From: Aureimonas sp. SK2
GTDB taxonomy: Bacteria > Pseudomonadota > Alphaproteobacteria > Rhizobiales > Rhizobiaceae
NCBI RefSeq assembly: GCF_029813115.1
Contig: NZ_JAPZDS010000010.1
Location: forward strand, 1-64,000
DNA length: 64,000 nt
Reading direction: 5' to 3'
Positions 50,077 to 59,518 of this stretch are shown piece after piece. The translations under genes were made by a program, and so were the position numbers. The notes under the pieces are model-generated. The model saw only the letters and a list, made by a program, of their open reading frames with translations, was not told the DNA's origin and ran no database searches. The first letter of the stretch is position 1, and each line of letters opens with the position of its first letter.

Positions 50077-51398
50077 CCCTTGCCCGGCATCTCGCGGCGG
50101 CCCGCGTGCCCCGCTACACCTCCTACCCGACGGCAGCGGACTTCACTTCCGCCGTCGGGCCCGAGCAGGCGGCGCGCTGGCTCGGGGAGATCGAAAGCGA
50201 CGAGCCGATCTCTGTCTATCTGCACGTCCCCTACTGCCGGGACATCTGCCACTACTGCGGCTGCCATGCGAAGGCAGCGCGCCGGGAAAGCGTTGTGGAC
50301 GCCTTCCGGACAGCGCTCCTGGCCGAGATCGCGCTCGTGGCGCGCCATGCCAAGGCTCCCGTCCGCATCGGCAGGATCGCTTGGGGCGGCGGCACGCCGT
50401 CGATCCTCGGTCTCGGTGGCCTGGCCTCGATCCTCTCGCGGCTTCGCGAGTCCTTCGACATGCGTCTCCTCGCCGAGCATGCGATCGAGCTCGACCCGCG
50501 AACCGTCGATCCCGGCCTCGCCGTGGGCCTCGCGGCGCTCGGAGTGACGCGCGCGAGCCTCGGCGTGCAGGACCTCGATCCCCAGGTGCAGGAGGCGATC
50601 GGACGCTTCCAGCCGCAACCCCAAGTCCGGCGGGCAGTCGATGCCCTGCGCGCGGCCGGGATCGGGCGACTGAACTTCGACCTCGTCTACGGCCTGCCGC
50701 ATCAGACGGAGGCGAGCCTGCGGCGCACACTGGACGCGGTGGTCGACCTCGCACCCTCTCGCATCGCCTTCTACGGCTACGCCCACCTGCCGGCGCGCCG
50801 GGCCAACCAGCGCCTCATCGACGAAGAGGCCCTGCCCGGCCCGCAGGCCCGTCTCCGCCAAGCAGCGCTGATCGGCGACACCCTTGAGACCGCGGGGTTC
50901 GAGCGGATCGGCATCGACCACTTCGCGAGGCCCGACGACCCGCTTGCCGTCGCCGCGCGGCAGGGACGCCTCCGTCGCAACTTCCAGGGATACACGGACG
51001 ATCCCCACGACGTCCTCATCGGTTTCGGCCCGTCCGCCATCTCGAAGCTGCCCGGGGGCTTCGCGCAGAATGCGAGCGATATCGGGCATTGGCGTGCCGA
51101 GGTGACCGCCGGCAAGCTCGCGACGCGTCGAGGTCATGGCTTCACGGGTGACGATCGGATCCGGGCACGCCTCATCGAGAGCCTTATGTGCATCTTTTTG
51201 ACGGAGCTGGGGGAAGCGGATCTTCGCATTGCCGACGAATTGGCTTTGCTCAGGCCCTTCGTAATGGAGGGTCTGATCGAACTGGAGCGCGGGCAGTTGC
51301 GCCTAACGGAGAACGGCCGTCCCTTCGTGCGTCTTGTCGCTGCGGCGTTCGATCGCTTTCGTACGGAAGCGGACCAAACCTTCAGCGAAGCGGTCTGA
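50073..51398 (+). CDS. hemN: Oxygen-independent coproporphyrinogen III oxidase
   Basis: A 441-residue radical-SAM enzyme. The cluster motif is HVPYCRDICHYCGCHAK (CxxxCxxCxC), preceded by the RYTSYPTAADF substrate-site segment and followed by GGGTPSIL. It makes protoporphyrinogen for heme when oxygen is scarce. The ATG overlaps cydX by four bases, so heme supply is coupled to the heme-rich bd oxidase and probably to the same FNR box. Confidence 0.93.
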   Translation: MTLARHLAAARVPRYTSYPTAADFTSAVGPEQAARWLGEIESDEPISVYLHVPYCRDICHYCGCHAKAARRESVVDAFRTALLAEIALVARHAKAPVRIGRIAWGGGTPSILGLGGLASILSRLRESFDMRLLAEHAIELDPRTVDPGLAVGLAALGVTRASLGVQDLDPQVQEAIGRFQPQPQVRRAVDALRAAGIGRLNFDLVYGLPHQTEASLRRTLDAVVDLAPSRIAFYGYAHLPARRANQRLIDEEALPGPQARLRQAALIGDTLETAGFERIGIDHFARPDDPLAVAARQGRLRRNFQGYTDDPHDVLIGFGPSAISKLPGGFAQNASDIGHWRAEVTAGKLATRRGHGFTGDDRIRARLIESLMCIFLTELGEADLRIADELALLRPFVMEGLIELERGQLRLTENGRPFVRLVAAAFDRFRTEADQTFSEAV

Positions 51399-51801
51399 TC
51401 GAGCGCGGGCGACAATCAACGACCAAGGACACGAAAGAGGCGATCCAGCCTCTCCTAGTTGAAGTTACGTCCGCTTCAGGCCTGCGATCCCTGAGGTTGG
51501 ATCCCCTACCTCGATGTTTGGTCCCGGAGTTTGATGGTGTGGATCACAGGTGAACCGGGAGGGCTCTTCCGTCCAGGCTTTGCAGATGGCCTCGTACGGA
51601 GTGAGGCCGCGTAGGGCCGGCGCCGCCAGCCCTCGGTTCAAGGTCCGTTCGACGCCCGCACGGCGTCCAGGAATGCCGTAAGCGCGGCGCTCGGGTGGGT
51701 GGGGGCTGGCATGCGAGAGCCGTCTGGCGGCGCCTGTGGCGCGCGGCCCTCCGCCATGCCCTTTCGTCTCTCGCCGAAACAGAGCCCATGACGCCGAGGT
51801 T
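51399..51801. other. Gene-free stretch with an IS481-type transposase tail
   Basis: Between hemN and the IclR gene no intact gene is visible. A small hairpin (agaggc/gcctct, near 51440) follows hemN but has no T-run. The middle holds a transposase C-terminus, listed separately. The rest (51620-51800) is unassigned. Confidence 0.5.
51470..51612 (-). pseudogene. C-terminal remnant of an IS481/IS3-type transposase
   Basis: On the minus strand GLTPYEAICKAWTEEPSRF is followed by DPHHQTPGPNI, the familiar end of integrase-core transposases of the IS481/IS3 groups. Only about the last 35-45 codons are left. The upstream part is gone and no end repeat was recognised. Confidence 0.65.
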
Positions 51802-52572
51802 TCAGGCGAAGGAGGGCTCGAGCGCCGCTGCGGCCGCTGCGAGCTTGGCCAGATAGTCCGCGTGGTTGCGAAGGGCGTCGGCCTTGGGCGCGACGAGGCA
51901 GAGCGTGGCCGCCGCCGTGCCGTCCGGCCGGGTGACGGGCACCGCGAAGCAGTGCGTGTAGCTGTCCACGATGGAATCGAAGGTGAAATGCCCGTCCGCG
52001 ACGGCCTTGCGGGCCTGCCTTGCGAACTCCTGGGGCGGGAGCCACTCGCCGGAAGGAAGCTGGAAATCCTCGGCGGGCACGAAGGCGCGGATGTCGTCCT
52101 CGTCGAGATGGCCGAGCAGCAGGCGGCCGGAGGCGGTCCAGGGAATGGGGGTGCGCTCGCCGACGCTGGACGAGATGCGAAAGGGCCGCGAGCCCTCGCG
52201 CATCATGGCGACCGTGTACTTGTTGCCGTCGAGCAGACAGAACTGCGCCGTCTCCTGCGTCTCGGTCGCGAGCCGGTCGAGGACCGCCGAGACGCGGCTC
52301 GGCAGATCGGAATGGTGGCCGTAGGCCTGGCCGTAAAGGAACAGGCGCCGGCCGAGGAAGACGCGCCCCTCGCCGTCGGCCGCCTCGAGGACGTCGAGCT
52401 TCACGAGGGCGGCGACGATCTCATAGATGGTCGATCGCGGCGCGCCCATCGCGGCCGCGATCTCATTGGGGCGAAGCGGACGGCCCGCCTCGCGCAATGC
52501 GTCGAGGATGTCGAAGGCCCGGTCGAGCCCACGGGCCCGCCGGTTGACGGTCTCCTCCACGCGCAAATCCAT
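51802..52572 (-). CDS. IclR-family transcriptional regulator
   Basis: A 256-residue IclR regulator. The N-terminal winged helix reads LDRAFDILDALREAGRPLRPNEIAAAMGAPRSTIYEIV (in part, GRPLRPNEIAAAMGAPRS). The C-terminal effector domain has RISSSVGERTPIPWTASGRLLLG. It lies at the 3' end of the RidA/ABC operon on the same strand, 29 bp after ridA, and most likely controls that operon and the divergent PLP enzyme, perhaps through the palindrome at 56046. Its effector may be the transported amino acid. Confidence 0.88.
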   Translation of the reverse strand: MDLRVEETVNRRARGLDRAFDILDALREAGRPLRPNEIAAAMGAPRSTIYEIVAALVKLDVLEAADGEGRVFLGRRLFLYGQAYGHHSDLPSRVSAVLDRLATETQETAQFCLLDGNKYTVAMMREGSRPFRISSSVGERTPIPWTASGRLLLGHLDEDDIRAFVPAEDFQLPSGEWLPPQEFARQARKAVADGHFTFDSIVDSYTHCFAVPVTRPDGTAAATLCLVAPKADALRNHADYLAKLAAAAAALEPSFA

Positions 52573-52601
52573 CCCCGTGTCTCCGATGCCCGATCCGGCG
52601 G

Positions 52602-52985
52602 TTATTTCCGCTTGAAGGCCACGCAGTCAATCTCGACCTTGCAGTCGACCATCATGGAGGACTGCACGCAGGCGCGGGCCGGCGGGGTTGCGCCGAAATA
52701 CTCGGCATAGACGCCGTTGAAGCTCCAGAAGTCTCTGGGGTCGTCGAGCCAGACGCCGACGCGCACGACGTCCTCCAGGCCGTAGCCGGCCTCGGTGAGA
52801 ATGGCGATGACGTTCTCCATGGTCTTCTTCGTCTGCTGGACGATGCCGCCCGGCACGATCTCGCCGTTCTCCATGGCCACCTGGCCGGAGACGTAGAGCC
52901 AGCCGTCGGCCTCGACCGCGCGGGCGAAGGGCAGCGGCTTGCCGCCGGCGCCGGTCTCGCCGGCACCATAGCGCTTGAGGGTCAT
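52602..52985 (-). CDS. ridA: RidA-family enamine/imine deaminase
   Basis: A 127-residue YjgF/YER057c/UK114 protein. Family motifs are YVSGQVAMENGEIVPGG and the C-terminal ARACVQSSMMVDCKVEID, which includes the key arginine. RidA hydrolyses reactive 2-aminoacrylate and similar imines released by PLP-dependent dehydratases. Its position with an amino-acid importer and a D-serine-dehydratase-like enzyme fits that role well. Confidence 0.9.
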   Translation of the reverse strand: MTLKRYGAGETGAGGKPLPFARAVEADGWLYVSGQVAMENGEIVPGGIVQQTKKTMENVIAILTEAGYGLEDVVRVGVWLDDPRDFWSFNGVYAEYFGATPPARACVQSSMMVDCKVEIDCVAFKRK

Positions 52986-53003
52986 GCGTCTTGTCCTGTT
53001 CTG

Positions 53004-53774
53004 TCAGTTGAAGCGGGAGGATTGGAGAAAGGCGGCGAGGCGCTCGGTCTTCGGGGCGGCGAACATCTCCCGCGGATTGCCCTCCTCGCCGATGCGGCCG
53101 CCGTTCATGAAGATGACGCGGCTCGAGACTTCGTAGGCGAAGCGCATCTCGTGGGTGACGAGAAGCATGGTCATGCCGTCCTCGGCGAGCGAGCGCACGA
53201 CCTGCAGCACCTCCGCGACGAGCTCGGGATCGAGCGCGGAGGTCACCTCGTCGAAGAGCATCAGGCGCGGACTCATGGCGATGGCGCGGGCGATCGCCAC
53301 GCGCTGCTGCTGGCCACCGGAAAGCTTGGACGGATAGTGGTCCTTGCGTGACAGAAGGCCGACGCGGTCGAGCCAGGTCTCGCCGAGCGCCCTCGCCTCC
53401 TCGCGGCCCATCCGGCGAACGAGGGTCAGGCCGAGCGTGACGTTTTCGAGCGCCGTCATGTGCGGAAACAGGTTGAACTGCTGGAAGGCCATGCCGGTCA
53501 GCGCGCGCTGACGGGCGATCTCCTTCTCGCTCTTGCGCCGGCGCTGGCCGCCCGACGAGGTGAAGCCGATCTCCTCGCCGTCGATCCGGATCGAGCCCCC
53601 CTCGAACTCCTCCAGCATGTTGACGCAGCGCAGCATCGTGGTCTTGCCGGAGCCGGACGAGCCGATGATCGAGATCACCTCGCCCGCCTTGACGTCGCAG
53701 TCGACGCCCTTCAGCACCTCGACCGGACCGTAGCTCTTGCGCAGGTCCCGGATTTCCAGAAGGTTCGCGGTCAT
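53004..53774 (-). CDS. Polar amino-acid ABC transporter ATP-binding protein
   Basis: A 256-residue GlnQ/HisP-type ATPase: Walker [15 protein letters not shown], signature [14 protein letters not shown] and Walker [19 protein letters not shown] 53774 has AAAGG nine bases upstream and begins [20 protein letters not shown] at 53789 overlapping the permease stop (GTGA) is an alternative that adds five residues. It is followed by ridA after 18 bp. Confidence 0.9.
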   Translation of the reverse strand: MTANLLEIRDLRKSYGPVEVLKGVDCDVKAGEVISIIGSSGSGKTTMLRCVNMLEEFEGGSIRIDGEEIGFTSSGGQRRRKSEKEIARQRALTGMAFQQFNLFPHMTALENVTLGLTLVRRMGREEARALGETWLDRVGLLSRKDHYPSKLSGGQQQRVAIARAIAMSPRLMLFDEVTSALDPELVAEVLQVVRSLAEDGMTMLLVTHEMRFAYEVSSRVIFMNGGRIGEEGNPREMFAAPKTERLAAFLQSSRFN

Positions 53775-53785
53775 GGAAGCGCCTT

Positions 53786-54448
53786 TCACGCGAGGCTCAC
53801 GCGGCGCTCGACGGCGCGGCCGAGACGCTCGATGGCGAAGTTGACGAGGAAGTAGAGAAGGCCGGCGAGCAGGTAGAATTCGAGGCTGTGGAAGGCGCGG
53901 CTGATGACCTCCTGCGTACGCAGCAGAAGCTCGGCGACGCCGATCACCGACAGAAGCGTCGAGGCCTTCACCATCTCGGCCGCCGTGTTGACGAGCGGCG
54001 GCAGGGCGAGCCGCAGCGCCTGGGGGCCGAGGACATGGCGGAAGGTCTGACCGAAGGTGAGGCCGATGGCCTTGGCGGCCTCCGTCTGCCCCTTGTGCAG
54101 GGTCTGCAGAGCGCCCCGCGTGATCTCGCCGACATGCGAGGCGCAGAACAGCGTCAACGCAAGGACGCCGGCCTGGAAGGCGGAAAGGTCGAGCCCGACC
54201 GTGCCGAGGATGTAGAAGCTCGCGAGCACGAGGACGAGCACCGGCGTGCCGCGGATCACGTCGGTATAGACACGGGCCAGGCCCCGCACGACGCGGTTGC
54301 CGTAGGTCAGCGCCAGGCCGAGCAAGGTGCCCAGCACCGTACCGCCGAGAATGGCGAGAAGGGAGATCGCGACCGTGGTGCCGAGACCGTAGAGAAGCGG
54401 CCAGCGGGCGAGCCAGACGATTTCGGGGAAGGACAGGGGAGCGTTCAT
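53786..54448 (-). CDS. Polar amino-acid ABC transporter permease (second)
   Basis: A 220-residue HisM/GlnP-type permease with about five helices. The family segments are [38 protein letters not shown] and [22 protein letters not shown], the EAA loop. ATG 54448 fits homology; the frame upstream is a shadow of other genes. It pairs with the permease at 54454, only 5 bp away. Confidence 0.9.
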   Translation of the reverse strand: MNAPLSFPEIVWLARWPLLYGLGTTVAISLLAILGGTVLGTLLGLALTYGNRVVRGLARVYTDVIRGTPVLVLVLASFYILGTVGLDLSAFQAGVLALTLFCASHVGEITRGALQTLHKGQTEAAKAIGLTFGQTFRHVLGPQALRLALPPLVNTAAEMVKASTLLSVIGVAELLLRTQEVISRAFHSLEFYLLAGLLYFLVNFAIERLGRAVERRVSLA

Positions 54449-54453
54449 GGGCC

Positions 54454-55116
54454 CTACCTCGAAACGGCGAGCCGCGTCTCGACGCGGCGCAGGAGGGCGG
54501 CGAGGATCGAGCATGTCGCGATGTAGAGACCGCTCGCCACGATCCAGGTCTCGATCACGCGGAAGGTCTCGACATTGATCTTGCGCGCCTCGAATGTGAG
54601 TTCGGGCACGGCGATGGCGGCAGCGAGCGAGGTGTCCTTGAAGAGGCCGATGAAGGTCGAGCCCAAGGCCGGGAGGACGGCGCGGAACATGACGGGCAGG
54701 ACGATGCGGCGGCGGATCTGCCCGTCCGTCAGCCCGATGGCGAGGCCCGCCTCGCGAAGGCCCTTCGGCACCCCGAGGAGACCGCCCCGGAATACCTCGG
54801 CGAGATAGGCCGCCGAGTAGAGGGCCAGTGCCAGCACGAACGAATTTCCCTTCGAGAGCCGCAACCCGAGCTGAGGCAGCGCGAAGAAGGAGAAGAGCAC
54901 GATCACGAGGAGCGGCAGGTTGCGGAACAGCGTGACATAGGCGCCGGCCGGCAGGGACAGGAGCCGCGAGCGGCTGATCCGCCCGAAGGCGAGCACCAGC
55001 CCGAGCGCGCAGCCGATGCCGATCGCGACGACGGCCAGCACGAGGCTGAGACCGAGCCCCCAGAGGAGATCGTCGAAGTTCCGCCAGACGGCGTCGAAGT
55101 TGAGGGTGTATCCCAT
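54454..55116 (-). CDS. Polar amino-acid ABC transporter permease (first)
   Basis: A 220-residue permease of the same HisQ/HisM family: [38 protein letters not shown] and [20 protein letters not shown] (EAA loop). ATG 55116 ([11 protein letters not shown]) is chosen; the frame open to 55182 would read through the intergenic hairpin. Equal length to the next permease indicates a heterodimeric channel. Confidence 0.9.
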   Translation of the reverse strand: MGYTLNFDAVWRNFDDLLWGLGLSLVLAVVAIGIGCALGLVLAFGRISRSRLLSLPAGAYVTLFRNLPLLVIVLFSFFALPQLGLRLSKGNSFVLALALYSAAYLAEVFRGGLLGVPKGLREAGLAIGLTDGQIRRRIVLPVMFRAVLPALGSTFIGLFKDTSLAAAIAVPELTFEARKINVETFRVIETWIVASGLYIATCSILAALLRRVETRLAVSR

Positions 55117-55147
55117 CGGGACCGCTCGCTTGGGCGCGGGGGATCGG

Positions 55148-55177
55148 GGCGATCCGGGCGCCATGGCCCGGATCGCC
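55148..55177 (-). promoter_or_regulatory. Strong hairpin between binding-protein and permease genes
   Basis: A perfect 12-bp stem (ggcgatccgggc/gcccggatcgcc) with a 6-base loop lies 11 bp downstream of the binding-protein stop. No T-run follows. It probably protects the upstream mRNA segment or reduces read-through, so binding protein exceeds permease. Confidence 0.65.
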
Positions 55178-55188
55178 GGCACAGGTCG

Positions 55189-56031
55189 TTACTTGAACTC
55201 GACGGGGAAGCCGATCGCCGGGGGCGGAAGGTCCTTGCCGAACCACTTCTTGAACGAGGCGGCGTAGGTGTCGAACTCGACGCCCGTCATCGCCTCGTGG
55301 AGGGCGGTGTTGACGAAGTTCAGCCAGTCCTGGTCGCCCTTGGCGACGGCGCAGGCATAGGTCTGCGGGCTCCAGCCGTAGCCGGCGTCCTTGTACTGGC
55401 CGGGGTTCTGCGTGACGTACCAGGCGATGGACGACTGGTCGGTCGCGGCGGCGTCCGCGCGGCCCGACTGCAGCGCCTGATAGAGAAGATCCTGCGCTTC
55501 GTACTGGTCGACGCTCGCCTCGGGCAGCGCCTTGTGGACGAGTTCCTCGGCATAGACGTTCTGCAGGACCGCGATGGTCACGGACGAGCCCGCCGCCTTC
55601 AGCGCATCGTAGTCGGCATACTGGCCGCCCTCCTTCAGCATCAGGCCGACGCCCTCGCGATAGTAGGGGATGGTGAAGTTGACCTGCTGGGCGCGCTCGC
55701 CGGTCACGGTCATGAACTGGCAGGTCATATCGACCTTGCCGGTGGTGATGTTGGGGATGCGCGCATCCGACGACTGGTTGACGAACTCGACCTTCTCGGC
55801 GTCGCCGAAGAGCGCCTTCGCCACGATCTTGGCCATGTCGACGTCGAAGCCCTGCAGCGTGTCCGACGCGTCCTTGAAATGCCAGGGGGCGTTGGTCGAA
55901 CCGGTGCCGACGACGAGCTTGCCGCGGGCCAGAACGTCGTCGAGTTTCGCCGCCTGGGCCCCGGCGGGAACAAGGGCGACGGACGCGGTCGCCATGAGCC
56001 CCAGCAGTACTGCCTTCACATCCATTGCCAT
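55189..56031 (-). CDS. Polar amino-acid ABC substrate-binding protein
   Basis: A 280-residue family 3 binding protein. A signal peptide (VLLGLMATASVALVPAGAQA) precedes LDDVLARGKLVVGTGSTNAPW, GFDVDMAKIVAKALFG and KVDMTCQFMTVTGERAQQV. ATG 56031 has GGAG a few bases upstream; ATGs at 56040 and 56025 are alternatives. It is the first gene of the minus-strand operon and divergent from the PLP enzyme. The ligand is likely the amino acid degraded by that enzyme. Confidence 0.9.
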   Translation of the reverse strand: MAMDVKAVLLGLMATASVALVPAGAQAAKLDDVLARGKLVVGTGSTNAPWHFKDASDTLQGFDVDMAKIVAKALFGDAEKVEFVNQSSDARIPNITTGKVDMTCQFMTVTGERAQQVNFTIPYYREGVGLMLKEGGQYADYDALKAAGSSVTIAVLQNVYAEELVHKALPEASVDQYEAQDLLYQALQSGRADAAATDQSSIAWYVTQNPGQYKDAGYGWSPQTYACAVAKGDQDWLNFVNTALHEAMTGVEFDTYAASFKKWFGKDLPPPAIGFPVEFK

Positions 56032-56045
56032 GCTCTCCATCCGTA

Positions 56046-56063
56046 TGTCCGTTATAATAGACA
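56046..56063. promoter_or_regulatory. Imperfect palindrome, candidate IclR operator
   Basis: TGTCCGTTATAATAGACA is an 18-bp imperfect palindrome (14 of 18 positions) in an AT-rich patch between the divergent binding-protein and PLP-enzyme genes. A related TGTCCA-CTGATAA half lies in inverse orientation ending at 56099. The adjacent IclR gene is the likely reader. Confidence 0.45.
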
Positions 56064-56064
56064 T

Positions 56065-56093
56065 TTGACCGCAACAGCGGATTGCCTTATCAG
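56065..56093 (+). promoter_or_regulatory. Sigma70-like promoter of the PLP-enzyme gene
   Basis: TTGACC (56065-56070) and TATCAG (56088-56093) are 17 bp apart, 42 bp before the ATG at 56135. The candidate IclR palindrome lies immediately upstream of the -35 element. Confidence 0.5.
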
Positions 56094-56134
56094 TGGACAT
56101 GCCTTGATCTTTGTCAACCGGCTTGTGGGAGCGA

Positions 56135-57196
56135 ATGGTGGGACATGAACCGGAGACCCCGGCGGTGGTGGTCGATCTCGCCGTTGCGCTGCGCAACATC
56201 GCCCGGGCGCAGGATCACCTGAGAGCGCAGAACCTGGCCGTGCGCCCCCATATCAAGACCCACAAGCTGGCGAAGCTGGCGGAGGCGCAGATCGCCGCCG
56301 GCGCCGTCGGCATCACTTGCCAGAAGATCGGGGAGATCGAGGCGCTGCTCGACGAGGCACCGTCCATCGCCGATGTCCTCCTCACCTATCCGATCCTCGG
56401 GACAGCGAAACTCGCGCGGCTGAAGGCGCTGGCAAAGCGCGTCCGCCTGTCCACCGTGGCCGACAGTCCCGAGGTGGTGGTCGGCCTGTCGTCGGCCTTC
56501 GCGAAGGAGGCGCAGCCCCTGCACGTTCTGGTCGAATGCGACACGGGCGGACGCCGCTGCGGCGTCCAGTCACCCGAGGACGCAGCGGCTCTCGCCCGGC
56601 AGATCGCGGAAGCGCCGGGCCTCGTCTTCGGCGGGCTGATGACCTATCCCGCCGCCGGCGGCCAGGCGGCGGCAACCGCATTCCTCACGGCGGCGAAGGC
56701 AGCCATAGAGGGGCAAGGGCTGGAGGTGCCCGTCGTCTCCTCGGGTGGAACGCCCGATCTCTGGCAGACGCGGGCCGACGGCGTGGTGACCGAATACCGG
56801 CCGGGCACCTATGTCTACAACGACCGCTCGCTGCTCGCACGCGGCGCCGCCTCGCAGGCCGATTGCGGCCTGCGCGTCGTGGCGACCGTCGTCTCCAAAC
56901 CGACGCCGGAGCGCGCCGTGATCGACGCGGGAACCAAGGTCCTGACCTCGGATCTCCTCGGCCTCGTCGGTCATGGCTTGGTCTGCGGGCTGCCGGACGT
57001 GACGATCGACCAGCTTTCGGAGGAACACGGGCGACTGACCAGCGCCAGCCCGATCCCGCTTTCGGTCGGCGACCGCGTCGAGATCATCCCCAACCATGCC
57101 TGTGTCGTCACCAACATGGTGGACGCCGTCCATGTCCGCATGCCGGATGGAACAATCGAGCTCTGGCCGGTCACAGCACGTGGACGCGTGACCTGA
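56135..57196 (+). CDS. D-serine dehydratase/D-threonine aldolase-like PLP enzyme
   Basis: About 353 residues of the fold-III (alanine-racemase-like) PLP family. The PLP lysine is in RPHIKTHKLAKLAEAQ. The C-terminal metal site reads PNHACVVTNMVD; the H-x-C pair matches eukaryotic-type D-serine dehydratase, whereas D-threonine aldolases use H-x-D. This favours a dehydratase of D-serine or a 3-hydroxy-aspartate, releasing an aminoacrylate that RidA would hydrolyse. ATG 56135 follows GGGAGCGA. It is divergent from the amino-acid ABC operon containing ridA and iclR. Confidence 0.85.
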   Translation: MVGHEPETPAVVVDLAVALRNIARAQDHLRAQNLAVRPHIKTHKLAKLAEAQIAAGAVGITCQKIGEIEALLDEAPSIADVLLTYPILGTAKLARLKALAKRVRLSTVADSPEVVVGLSSAFAKEAQPLHVLVECDTGGRRCGVQSPEDAAALARQIAEAPGLVFGGLMTYPAAGGQAAATAFLTAAKAAIEGQGLEVPVVSSGGTPDLWQTRADGVVTEYRPGTYVYNDRSLLARGAASQADCGLRVVATVVSKPTPERAVIDAGTKVLTSDLLGLVGHGLVCGLPDVTIDQLSEEHGRLTSASPIPLSVGDRVEIIPNHACVVTNMVDAVHVRMPDGTIELWPVTARGRVT

Positions 57197-57396
57197 AGGT
57201 CGCGACGAGCCGTCCGAAGCCATTCGGGAATGCTCCGGCCGGATGCCGTGAATCGCCGGGTCACCGCCGGAGCGTCTTTCGATGCTCGGTGGGCGGAAGG
57301 CGCGGGGCGAAGGGAAGGAGGCGAGAGCCGTCGATGCGTCCATGGCGGACCGCCGTCCGGACCGCCGTCATGTGATTCGGACGGGCGACGCCATGC
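57197..57396. other. Short gene-free stretch
   Basis: About 200 bp between the convergent ends of the PLP-enzyme and SDR genes. No clear terminator or remnant was recognised. Confidence 0.4.
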
Positions 57397-58179
57397 TTAA
57401 ACCGTTCTGATCGTCCCGCCATCGATGACGAATTCGGCACCGTGGATGGCTGCGGCTCGGTCGGAGGCGAGGTAGGCGATGAGGTCGGCCACCTCTTCGG
57501 GTTCGGCTCCACGCCCGATCGAAATGCCGCCCAGGGCATCGAGCACCGATCGACGCGCGTCCTCGATCGTGCCGCCGTTGGCGGCTCGAAGCATCTCAAG
57601 GAAGTCCCCGGTGGCTTCCGTCATGATCCAGCCGGGCGAGACGGAATTGACGCGCACGCCCTTGGGGCCGACTTCCTTCGAGATCGACTTGCTGTAGGTC
57701 CGCAACGCGGCCTTTGCGGCGGCATAGCCTGTCGTCGACTCCGGCAGCGGCAGGACGGACTGGATCGAGGTGACGTGCACCACGGCACCCTTGCCTTGCT
57801 CCAGCATCTGCGGGATCAGAAGCCGATCGAGCCGGACGCTCGCCAGGAGGTTGAGGTTCAGTTCGGCAAGCCAGTGGTCGTCCGTCAGTGCCGCAAAACC
57901 GCCTGCCGGCGATGCCGAACCGCCGATGACATGGGCCAGGATGTCGATGCCGCCCAGCCGCTCGACGGCTGCCTTGCCCAGTGCTTCGCTGCCCGCCGCA
58001 GTGGTCAGGTCGGCCTGGACGTATTCGACGCCCTCCATCGGGTCCTTGATCGTGCGGGCGGCCGTGACGACGCGGGCCCCGCCGGCAAGGAAGCGTACGA
58101 CGGTTGCGCGGCCCAGACCTTTGGTGCCGCCGCTGACCAACACCCGCTTGCCGGCGAACTCGCCTGGATCCGCCTTCAT
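57397..58179 (-). CDS. Short-chain dehydrogenase/reductase
   Basis: A 260-residue classical SDR. The NAD(P) site is VLVSGGTKGLGRATVV (a G-x-x-x-G-x-G form) and the active-site pair is TTGYAAAKAALRTYSKS (Y-x-x-x-K). NPG-type segment VNSVSPGWIMTEA and a C-terminal YLASDRAAAIHGAEFVIDGG complete the family pattern. Substrate unknown. The ATG overlaps the upstream SnoaL-like gene (ATGA). The pair is divergent from a LysR regulator. Confidence 0.9.
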   Translation of the reverse strand: MKADPGEFAGKRVLVSGGTKGLGRATVVRFLAGGARVVTAARTIKDPMEGVEYVQADLTTAAGSEALGKAAVERLGGIDILAHVIGGSASPAGGFAALTDDHWLAELNLNLLASVRLDRLLIPQMLEQGKGAVVHVTSIQSVLPLPESTTGYAAAKAALRTYSKSISKEVGPKGVRVNSVSPGWIMTEATGDFLEMLRAANGGTIEDARRSVLDALGGISIGRGAEPEEVADLIAYLASDRAAAIHGAEFVIDGGTIRTV

Positions 58180-58508
58180 GCCGACACCGTGGTTTCGAGG
58201 GTCTTGATGGCGTCGTCCGCCATCGTGAACCGATAGGTGAAGCGAAGCGGGCTGCCCGGAAAGTCGCCCTCGGTCGGACCTTCGAGCACGATGCGGCCGT
58301 CGTCGTCTCGGACAGCGTCGGGGTAGAAAATCGCTTTCTCCCCAACGGCTTCGTCGAGCAGCTTGCGAATTGCACCCACACCCTCATGGCGCTTGCCGTT
58401 GTCGATGAGGACGGCGTCGCGCAGGAAGTGCTTCATCATGCCATCGACGTCGAGACGCTTGTTGGCCTCGATGTAGTCGGCGATCGTCTTGGGCAGGTTC
58501 GGTGACAT
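58176..58508 (-). CDS. SnoaL/NTF2-like small protein
   Basis: A 110-residue protein with the SnoaL/NTF2-like cone fold pattern: [42 protein letters not shown]. Members are small isomerases, hydrolases or ligand-binding proteins, and similar short ones are often paired with SDRs. It is co-transcribed with and translationally coupled to the SDR gene. No precise reaction can be named. Confidence 0.8.
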   Translation of the reverse strand: MSPNLPKTIADYIEANKRLDVDGMMKHFLRDAVLIDNGKRHEGVGAIRKLLDEAVGEKAIFYPDAVRDDDGRIVLEGPTEGDFPGSPLRFTYRFTMADDAIKTLETTVSA

Positions 58509-58591
58509 CGGTCGTCTCCCGTGTTGGTGATAGGCTCAACTTAGCGTTGGACTTTCCACCCGATAATCGAGACAATCCGGGATATCGTGTC

Positions 58592-59518
58592 ATGGAATCC
58601 GAGATAATGACGCGCCATTCGCTGATCGAGCTCGAGGCGGTGCTCGCCATCGTGCGGTGCGGGTCGTTTCGAGCCGCGGCGCTTGAACTCGGCATGTCGG
58701 CCACGGCCATCAGCAACGCGGTGGGCAAGCTCGAACGGGAACTCGACGTGCGGCTGTTCAATCGAACCACACGCAGCGTCTCGCTGACTTACGCGGGGCG
58801 GATCTTCGTCGCGCAGATCAAGCCGGCATTGGAAGGCATCCAGAAGGCGATGAACACGGCGCGCTCCCAGCAGGAGACGCCGTCCGGCACACTGCGGATC
58901 AATGCGTTCGCCACCGCAGCGCGCGAGATCATGGCACCGCTGGTCCTCGCCTATCTCCAGCGCTATCCGCAGGTCCATATCGACATCGTCACCGAGGGAC
59001 GGCTCATCGACGTCGTGGCGGCCGGCTTCGATCTGGCGGTGCGCAGCGCGGATCTCGTGCCCGGCGACGCGATCGCGATACCGCTGGCGCAGTCGCGGCG
59101 CATGGCGGTTGCCGCAACGCCCGCCTTCTTCGACAACAGGCCGATCCCGGAAAGACCGCAGGACCTGCTCGCCTACCCTTGCGTCCGCGGGCGACTTCCC
59201 GATGGCACGCTGCTGCGGTGGCGCTTCGCGAAGGGCGGCGTAGAACTGCATCTGGACGTTGACGGACCGATCACGCTCGACGAAGCATCCCTGGCGCGGA
59301 TCGCGGTCATGAACGGCCTCGGGATCGGCTATTTCATGGAGGCCGACGTCCGCGACGACATCGCCACCGGTCGGCTCATCCGCATTCTCGAGGACTGGAC
59401 GCCGCCCCTCGCACCGCTCTGCCTCTACTACTACAACCGCCGCAATTCGTCCGCCGCCTTCCAGGCCTTCATCGCACTCGCACGCGACTTTGCCGCCGGA
59501 CGGCTCACACAGCCCTGA
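58592..59518 (+). CDS. LysR-family transcriptional regulator
   Basis: A 308-residue LysR regulator from ATG 58592 (ATG 58607 is also possible). The helix-turn-helix is [35 protein letters not shown], in part [17 protein letters not shown], with a [11 protein letters not shown] wing typical of the group next to SDR or quinone-type genes. The effector domain includes [21 protein letters not shown]. It is divergent from the SnoaL/SDR pair across 83 bp, the normal arrangement for a LysR regulator and its target. Confidence 0.9.
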   Translation: MESEIMTRHSLIELEAVLAIVRCGSFRAAALELGMSATAISNAVGKLERELDVRLFNRTTRSVSLTYAGRIFVAQIKPALEGIQKAMNTARSQQETPSGTLRINAFATAAREIMAPLVLAYLQRYPQVHIDIVTEGRLIDVVAAGFDLAVRSADLVPGDAIAIPLAQSRRMAVAATPAFFDNRPIPERPQDLLAYPCVRGRLPDGTLLRWRFAKGGVELHLDVDGPITLDEASLARIAVMNGLGIGYFMEADVRDDIATGRLIRILEDWTPPLAPLCLYYYNRRNSSAAFQAFIALARDFAAGRLTQP

